From Roseomonas sp. HF4 (GTDB lineage Bacteria; Pseudomonadota; Alphaproteobacteria; Acetobacterales; Acetobacteraceae), in NCBI RefSeq assembly GCF_005222755.1, contig NZ_STGD01000001.1, positions 248,001 through 312,000 of the forward strand: DNA of 64,000 nucleotides, read 5' to 3'. The position numbers were made by a program, and so were the translations under genes. The notes below the pieces were generated by a model. It was given only the letters and a program-made list of their open reading frames with translations. It made no database searches and had not been told where the DNA came from. Below, piece by piece: positions 59,448-64,000 of the stretch. Numbering within the stretch: position 1 is the stretch's first letter; every line of letters starts with the position of its first letter.

Positions 59448-60830
59448 TCAAGCCCCGGCCGGGTGCGGGTCGGGCAACCCGGCCTCGGCAAGCGCCGCCT
59501 GTTGCCGCCGCGCCAGCACCTCGCCGTCGAAGCCCTGGACCAGTTCCTGGAACAGGTCGTGCCAGTTGAGCTTCGCGCCGAGCCTGAGGAAGACCGAGCC
59601 CAACCCGATCGCCGCCCGGTCCATCAGCGGGAATTCCCGCGGCACCCGCACGCCGCCGGTGCGCTTGAGCCCGGCATGGACCTGCTCCGCGATCCGGCGG
59701 CCGTATTGCGGGTCGTCGTTCACCTGGATCGGGCGCACGCGGTCGTCGAGCAGCGGCTCATAGAGGAACTTCGCCCAGATATTGAGCACCTCGATCGTCT
59801 CGCGCTTGAGGTTCTGGAAGCCCCAGATGCGGTACGCCTCGGCCGCCTTGTCGAAGTCGTCGTCGCGGATCGCCTCGAACAGCATGATCACGCCGCCGAT
59901 GAAGGACGGCGGGAAGATCCGCACCACCCCGAAATCGAGCAGGTTGATCCCCCAGCCGCCATTCTCCGGCGCATCGGCGCGCACCTGGTAGTTGCCGAGA
60001 TGCGGGTCGCCATGGATCACGCCGTAGCCGTAGAGCGGCACGTACCACGCGCGGAACAGCGCGCGCGCGTAGGCCGCGCGTTCCTCCTCCGGCGGGTCCT
60101 CGTCGATTCGGGCCTGGATGGCGCTGCCGTCGAGCCACGTCATGGTCAGCAGGCGCTTCGTGCAGAATTCTTCGACCGGCACGGGCACGCGCACGCCGGG
60201 CACGCCCGCCAGCATCCTGCCATAGAGCTTCTGCTGCGCGGCTTCCCGCTTGTAGTCGAGCTCCTCCCGCAGGCGCTCGGAGAGCTCGACGTAGGCCTCC
60301 TCGTTCTCGAGCGTGCTGTCCATGCGCCGGTAGATCGACAGCGCGAGCTTGAGCTGCCGGAGGTCGGCGTCCACCACGCTCGCCATGTCCGGGTATTGCA
60401 GCTTGCAGGCGACGCGCGTGCCGTCGTGCAGCGTCGCGCGGTGAACCTGGCCGAGCGAGGCGGCGGCGGCGGCCTCGCGCTCGAAATTCGCGAACTTCCC
60501 TTCCCATGCGGGGCCAAGTTCGCTCGCCATGCGCCGGCGAACGAAGGGCCAGCCCATCGGCGGCGCGTTGGCCTGCAGCGTGGCCAGTTCCCTGGCGTAT
60601 TCCGGCGGCAGCGCGTCCGGCACGGTGGACAGGAACTGCGCGACCTTCATCATCGGGCCCTTGAGGCCGCCGAGCACGGCCTTCAGGTCCTCGGCATTCG
60701 TCGCCTGGTCGCCCTTCACGCCGAACAGGCGCTTGCCCGCGTAGCGCGCCGCGATGCCGCCGACGGCGCCGGAGGTGCGCAGCATCCGCCGCGCCTCCCC
60801 GAAGAGGGTCGAGCCTTCCTTGTCAGCCAT
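59448..60830 (-). CDS. ABC1/AarF/UbiB family atypical kinase
   Basis: 460 residues of the ABC1 (COQ8/UbiB) family, needed for ubiquinone metabolism in characterised members. KxGQ-type region is GPMMKVAQFLSTVPDALPPE (KVAQ here), the Ala-rich nucleotide loop AAAASLGQVHRATLHDG, lysine in VACKLQYPDM, catalytic loop VIHGDPHLGNYQV and metal motif NLLDFGVVRIFPPSFIGG. No C-terminal membrane helices are seen, unlike E. coli UbiB. Its start overlaps the end of the upstream oligopeptidase gene by 8 bases, so the two are cotranscribed. Confidence 0.9.
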   Translation of the reverse strand: MADKEGSTLFGEARRMLRTSGAVGGIAARYAGKRLFGVKGDQATNAEDLKAVLGGLKGPMMKVAQFLSTVPDALPPEYARELATLQANAPPMGWPFVRRRMASELGPAWEGKFANFEREAAAAASLGQVHRATLHDGTRVACKLQYPDMASVVDADLRQLKLALSIYRRMDSTLENEEAYVELSERLREELDYKREAAQQKLYGRMLAGVPGVRVPVPVEEFCTKRLLTMTWLDGSAIQARIDEDPPEEERAAYARALFRAWYVPLYGYGVIHGDPHLGNYQVRADAPENGGWGINLLDFGVVRIFPPSFIGGVIMLFEAIRDDDFDKAAEAYRIWGFQNLKRETIEVLNIWAKFLYEPLLDDRVRPIQVNDDPQYGRRIAEQVHAGLKRTGGVRVPREFPLMDRAAIGLGSVFLRLGAKLNWHDLFQELVQGFDGEVLARRQQAALAEAGLPDPHPAGA

Positions 60831-62652
60831 CGTCGCGCTCGAGTTCGTCGATGAATCCGGCGATGACGTCGAGCCCCTTGGCCCAGAAGGCGGGGTCGGC
60901 GGCGTTCAGCCCGAAGGGCGCCAGCAGCTCCTGGTGCCGCTTCGTGCCGCCGGCGCGGAGCATCTCGAGGTACTTGGCCTCGAACTCCGGCACGCTGCCG
61001 TCGCGGTAGACGCCATAGAGCGCGTTCACGAGGCAATCCCCGAAGGCATAGGCGTAGACGTAGAAGGGCGAGTGCACGAAATGCGGGATATAGGCCCAGT
61101 AGACGCCGTAGTCGGGCGTGAACTCGAAGGCGGGGCCCAGGCTCTCCACCTGCACCTGCATCCAGAGCTCGGCGATGCGCTCGGAGGACATCTCGCCCTT
61201 GCGGCGCTCGTCGTGCAGCAGCGTCTCGAAGCGGTAGAAGGCGACCTGGCGGACCACCGTGTTCAGCATGTCCTCGACCTTGCCGGCCAGCATGGCGCGG
61301 CGGCGGCGCGGGTCCGCCTCGGCGTCGAGCACGGCGCGGAAGGTCATCATCTCCCCGAACACCGAGGCCGTCTCGGCCAGCGTCAGCGGCGTCGACGACA
61401 TCAGGTAGCCCTGCCCGCCCGCCAGGATCTGGTGCACGCCGTGGCCCAGTTCATGGGCCAGCGTCATCACGTCCCGCGACTTCCCGTGGTAGTTCAGCAG
61501 CAGATAGGGGTGCGCCGAGGGCACGGTCGGGTGCGCGAAGGCGCCGGACGCCTTGCCCGGCCGCAGCGCCGCGTCGATCCAGGGCTTGTCGAAGAAGCGC
61601 CGGCCGATCGCGGCCAGGTCCGGGCTGAAGGCGGCGTAGGAAGACAGCACGCGCTCCACCGCCTCGGGCCAGGGGATGTGCCGGTCGTCCTCGTCGGGCA
61701 GCGGGGCGTTGCGGTCCCATTGCTGCAGCTTCGGCAGGCCGAGCCACTTGGCCTTCATCGCGTAGTAGCGGTGCGACAGGCGCGGGAAGGCGTCGCGGAC
61801 CGCGCCCACCAGCGCGTCCACCACCTCGTCCTCCACCATGTTGGACCGGTTGCGGTAGGAGCCCGGGCGCGGATAGCGGCGCCAAGTGTCCTCGATCTCC
61901 TTGTCCTTCGCGAGCACGTTCGTGATCAGCGAGAACAGCCGCGTGCGCTCCCCGAAGGCGGCCGAGATTCCCTCGGCCGCGGCCGCCCGCTTCGCCCGGT
62001 CGCGGTCCGACAGCAGGTTGAGCGCGGCGGAGACGGTCAGCTCCTCCTCCGATACCTTCACCTTCATGGTCGCGACGGTCTCGTCGAACAGCCGCACCCA
62101 GGAGGAGCGGCCCGCGACCTCCTTCTCGTGCAGCAGCTTCTCGAGATCGTCCGAGAGCTGGTGCGGGCGGAAGACACGCAGGTCGCGCAGCCAGGGGCGC
62201 CAGCGCCCGAGCGCGGCCGAGCCGCCGACCTTCTGCTCGAGCGCCGCGTCCTCGAGCCGGTTCAGCTCCAGCGTGAAGAACAGCAGGTGGGAGGAGATGG
62301 TCGTCACCCGCTCCTGCGTCGTCTGGTAGAAGCGCCCGTTCGCGGGGTCCTGCGCGTCGCCGCTGAACACCAGCCCGGCATAGGAGGTGACGCGGCCGAG
62401 GCGTTCCCACATCGCCTCGTATTCCGCGATCGCCTGCGCGAGCGCGTCGCCGCCGAGGCCGCCGAGGCGGCCGGCGAGCCGCGCCTCGAAGGCGCGGGCC
62501 TCGGTCTCGGCACGGTCGAGGTCGGCGGCCAGCCGCGGGTCGTCCGGCGCGGCATAGAGGTCCGAGAGGTCCCAGACGGGCAGCGCGGCGTCGTGGCCGG
62601 CGGCGGCGTCCAGCGGGGCGAGGGCGGGGGCGGGGAGATGCGTGCGGGTCAC
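60823..62652 (-). CDS. pepF: M3 family oligoendopeptidase (PepF-like)
   Basis: Cytoplasmic zinc peptidase that cuts short peptides. 609 residues from a GTG at 62652: PVWDLSDLYAAPDDPRLAAD at the front, VRLFDETVATMKVKVSEEEL, the catalytic TLAHELGHGVHQ (HExxH) and LTLAETASVFGEMMTFRAVL with the third zinc ligand region, then TPDYGVYWAYIPHFVHSPFY. A frame extension to a TTG at 62670 is possible. GTG 62652 is favoured because the promoter at 62659-62686 would start the RNA exactly there (leaderless), leaving the longer start untranscribed. Confidence 0.93.
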   Translation of the reverse strand: MTRTHLPAPALAPLDAAAGHDAALPVWDLSDLYAAPDDPRLAADLDRAETEARAFEARLAGRLGGLGGDALAQAIAEYEAMWERLGRVTSYAGLVFSGDAQDPANGRFYQTTQERVTTISSHLLFFTLELNRLEDAALEQKVGGSAALGRWRPWLRDLRVFRPHQLSDDLEKLLHEKEVAGRSSWVRLFDETVATMKVKVSEEELTVSAALNLLSDRDRAKRAAAAEGISAAFGERTRLFSLITNVLAKDKEIEDTWRRYPRPGSYRNRSNMVEDEVVDALVGAVRDAFPRLSHRYYAMKAKWLGLPKLQQWDRNAPLPDEDDRHIPWPEAVERVLSSYAAFSPDLAAIGRRFFDKPWIDAALRPGKASGAFAHPTVPSAHPYLLLNYHGKSRDVMTLAHELGHGVHQILAGGQGYLMSSTPLTLAETASVFGEMMTFRAVLDAEADPRRRRAMLAGKVEDMLNTVVRQVAFYRFETLLHDERRKGEMSSERIAELWMQVQVESLGPAFEFTPDYGVYWAYIPHFVHSPFYVYAYAFGDCLVNALYGVYRDGSVPEFEAKYLEMLRAGGTKRHQELLAPFGLNAADPAFWAKGLDVIAGFIDELERDDG

Positions 62653-62658
62653 GCAGCC

Positions 62659-62686
62659 CATATAGGCCAAACGCCGGCATGGCCAA
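62659..62686 (-). promoter_or_regulatory. Promoter giving a probable leaderless pepF mRNA
   Basis: Read leftwards: TTGGCC (62686-62681), 16-base spacer, TATATG (62664-62659). Seven bases further is the G of GTG 62652, the proposed start codon. No ribosome-binding site exists between. Confidence 0.5.
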
Positions 62687-62743
62687 GCGGCGCGGCGCCC
62701 TCTACATCGGCGAAGGGGACGGCCGAGGGGAAAAGGGGACGCG

Positions 62744-64000
62744 ATGCCCTACGCTGACGGAGGCTGGCCGACGCTGCCGGCGATGATGCTGGCGCGCGCC
62801 GCCGAATGGGCCGACCGGCCGCTGTTCCGCCACTGGCAGGGCGGCGCCTGGCAGAGCCTGCGCTGGGGCGACTTCGCGCTGCAGATCGCCTCGGTCGCCG
62901 CCTTCCTCCGCGCCCGCGGCATCGGCCCCGGCGACCGCGTGATGCTGGTCAGCGAGAACCGGCCGGAATTCCCGATCGCCGATACCGCCATCATGGCCCT
63001 GGGCGCCATCACGGTGCCGACCTACACGACCAACCTCGCGACCGACCACGCGCACATCCTGCGCGATTCGGGCGCGCGGGCGGCCATCGTGTCGACCGCG
63101 AAGCTGGCCGAGCGCGTGCTGGAAGGCGCGGCGCTCGCCGAGGGGCTCGACCTTCTCGTCTGCATCGAGCCGCCGCCCGCGCAGGACGGGCTCACCTGCC
63201 ATGACTGGTCGGAGGCGCTGGCCGCGCCGGGCGACGTCGCCGCCCTGCTCGCGGAATGCGAGGCCGCGGCGCCGGACAGCCTCGCCTGCCTGATCTACAC
63301 CTCCGGCACCGGCGGCCTGCCGAAGGGCGTGATGCTGCCGCATCGCGCGCTGCTCGCGAACCGCGCAGGCGTGCTGCCGCTGGCCCGGCGGCTCGAGCTC
63401 GACGGCAAGCCGTACCTGTCGTTCCTGCCGCTGTCGCATTCCTACGAGCACACCGTGGGCGGCTTCCTGCTGCCCTCCCTCGGCATGGAGGTGGTCTATT
63501 CCCGCGGCGCCGACCGCCTGTCCCACGAATTCACCGAGATCGCGCCCGCCGTCGTCACCGCCGTCCCGCGGCTGTTCGAGGTGCTGCGCGGGCGCATCCT
63601 GGCCGGGCTCGAGAAGGAAGGCGCCTTCAAGCGCGCCCTGTTCGACCGCGCGCTGGCCCTCGGGCTGCGCCGGATGGACGGGCCGCCGCTCGGCCTGCTC
63701 GACCGCCTGCAGGACGCGGTGCTGGACCGCCTGGTGCGGGAGAAGGTGCGCGCCCGCTTCGGCGGGCGGCTGCAGGCGCTGGTCTCGGGCGGCGCGCGGC
63801 TCGACCCCGACCTGTCGGGCTTCTTCATCGCGCTCGGCCTGCCGGTGATCCAGGGCTACGGCCAGACCGAGGCCGGCCCCGTGGTCAGCGTCAACCTGCC
63901 CTGGGCGAACCGGCGCGAGACGGTCGGTCCCCCGCTCGCGGGCGTCGCCTGCCGCATCGCCGAGGACGGGGAAGTGCTGATCCAGGGCGACCTGGTGATG
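62744..64000 (+). CDS. AMP-dependent acyl-CoA synthetase (long-chain type), C terminus outside window
   Basis: Activates a fatty or other carboxylic acid with ATP and CoA. 419 codons are visible: MPYADGGWPTLPAMMLARAA, ALQIASVAAFLRARGIGPGD, VMLVSENRPEFPIADTAIMA, P-loop LIYTSGTGGLPKGVMLPH, FLPLSHSYEHTVGGFLLPSL, LFEVLRGRILAGLEKEGAFK, ALVSGGARLDPDLSGFFIAL and PVIQGYGQTEAGPVVSVNLP. The order and the FL-PLSHS-YE-H segment match bacterial long-chain FadD15-like ligases. Start ATG 62744 behind AAAAGGGGACGCG. The gene runs off the right edge. Confidence 0.92.
   Translation, partial: MPYADGGWPTLPAMMLARAAEWADRPLFRHWQGGAWQSLRWGDFALQIASVAAFLRARGIGPGDRVMLVSENRPEFPIADTAIMALGAITVPTYTTNLATDHAHILRDSGARAAIVSTAKLAERVLEGAALAEGLDLLVCIEPPPAQDGLTCHDWSEALAAPGDVAALLAECEAAAPDSLACLIYTSGTGGLPKGVMLPHRALLANRAGVLPLARRLELDGKPYLSFLPLSHSYEHTVGGFLLPSLGMEVVYSRGADRLSHEFTEIAPAVVTAVPRLFEVLRGRILAGLEKEGAFKRALFDRALALGLRRMDGPPLGLLDRLQDAVLDRLVREKVRARFGGRLQALVSGGARLDPDLSGFFIALGLPVIQGYGQTEAGPVVSVNLPWANRRETVGPPLAGVACRIAEDGEVLIQGDLVM

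Noticed and set aside
1-64000. CRISPR array, tRNA, rRNA or insertion sequence
   Set aside because: No regularly spaced repeats, no cloverleaf-like sequences, no transposase or integrase motif found by reading both strands. The palindromic elements encode nothing.

Overview
The window is a very GC-rich (roughly 70% or more) chromosomal segment with tightly packed genes, many 4-base ATGA overlaps, frequent GTG starts, and a long list of tripartite tricarboxylate (TctC/Bug) and other solute-binding proteins. Together with COQ9, TrcR (DUF1013), DUF1192, SelO, PuuD and PntA1/A2/B this points to an alphaproteobacterium, most likely an Acetobacteraceae of the Roseomonas kind (inference from gene content and style, not a database match). 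No tRNA, rRNA, CRISPR array, transposase or prophage gene was seen.

Layout. 1-1865: a metal ABC importer (ZnuB partial, ZnuC, a 38-residue membrane peptide) read leftwards from an AT-rich dyad that could be a Zur operator. 1913-6592: DUF445 protein and a complete TctCBA transporter. 6597-9812: small membrane proteins, a luciferase-like monooxygenase and a host-attachment-type protein. 9887-13655: NfeD/SPFH membrane pair, then a divergent SDR-sulfatase operon. 13825-17253: hydrolase, orphan TctC, MaoC-like hydratase, two tandem secreted four-cysteine proteins. 17406-22191: a stand-alone EF-G with its own terminator, and a DUF1800-DUF1501 pair. 22397-26407: a leftward five-gene urate cluster in which puuD and uraH flank two paralogous lipoproteins and an outer-membrane barrel. 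26554-35075: serA, an amino-acid binding protein, a TRAP-TAXI transporter, a peptide-binding-protein gene broken by one stop codon, a HEPN protein and pdxY. 35231-41667: a branched-chain-type (Liv) ABC importer and an exported TPR protein. 41790-51274: housekeeping genes (rpmE, a small heat-shock gene behind a ROSE-like RNA thermometer, selO, trcR, purEK, an OmpA protein, COQ9-def, rpsU). 51548-55353: a catabolic operon (class IV aminotransferase homologue, GntR regulator, TctC, amidohydrolase) with a recognisable promoter and palindromic operator. 55691-64000: degenerate GGDEF protein, pntAA-AB-B, an ABC1/UbiB kinase, an M3 oligopeptidase with a likely leaderless start, and the front part of an acyl-CoA ligase.

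Outside the genes, the most striking structure is a family of about 130-150 bp imperfect palindromes placed just after gene 3' ends (five copies plus one divergent relative), a second repeat pair that carries terminator hairpins, and several smaller dyads. The most promising new biology is the envelope trio locked inside the urate operon; the best-supported regulatory finds are the ROSE-like thermometer and the GntR promoter-operator.
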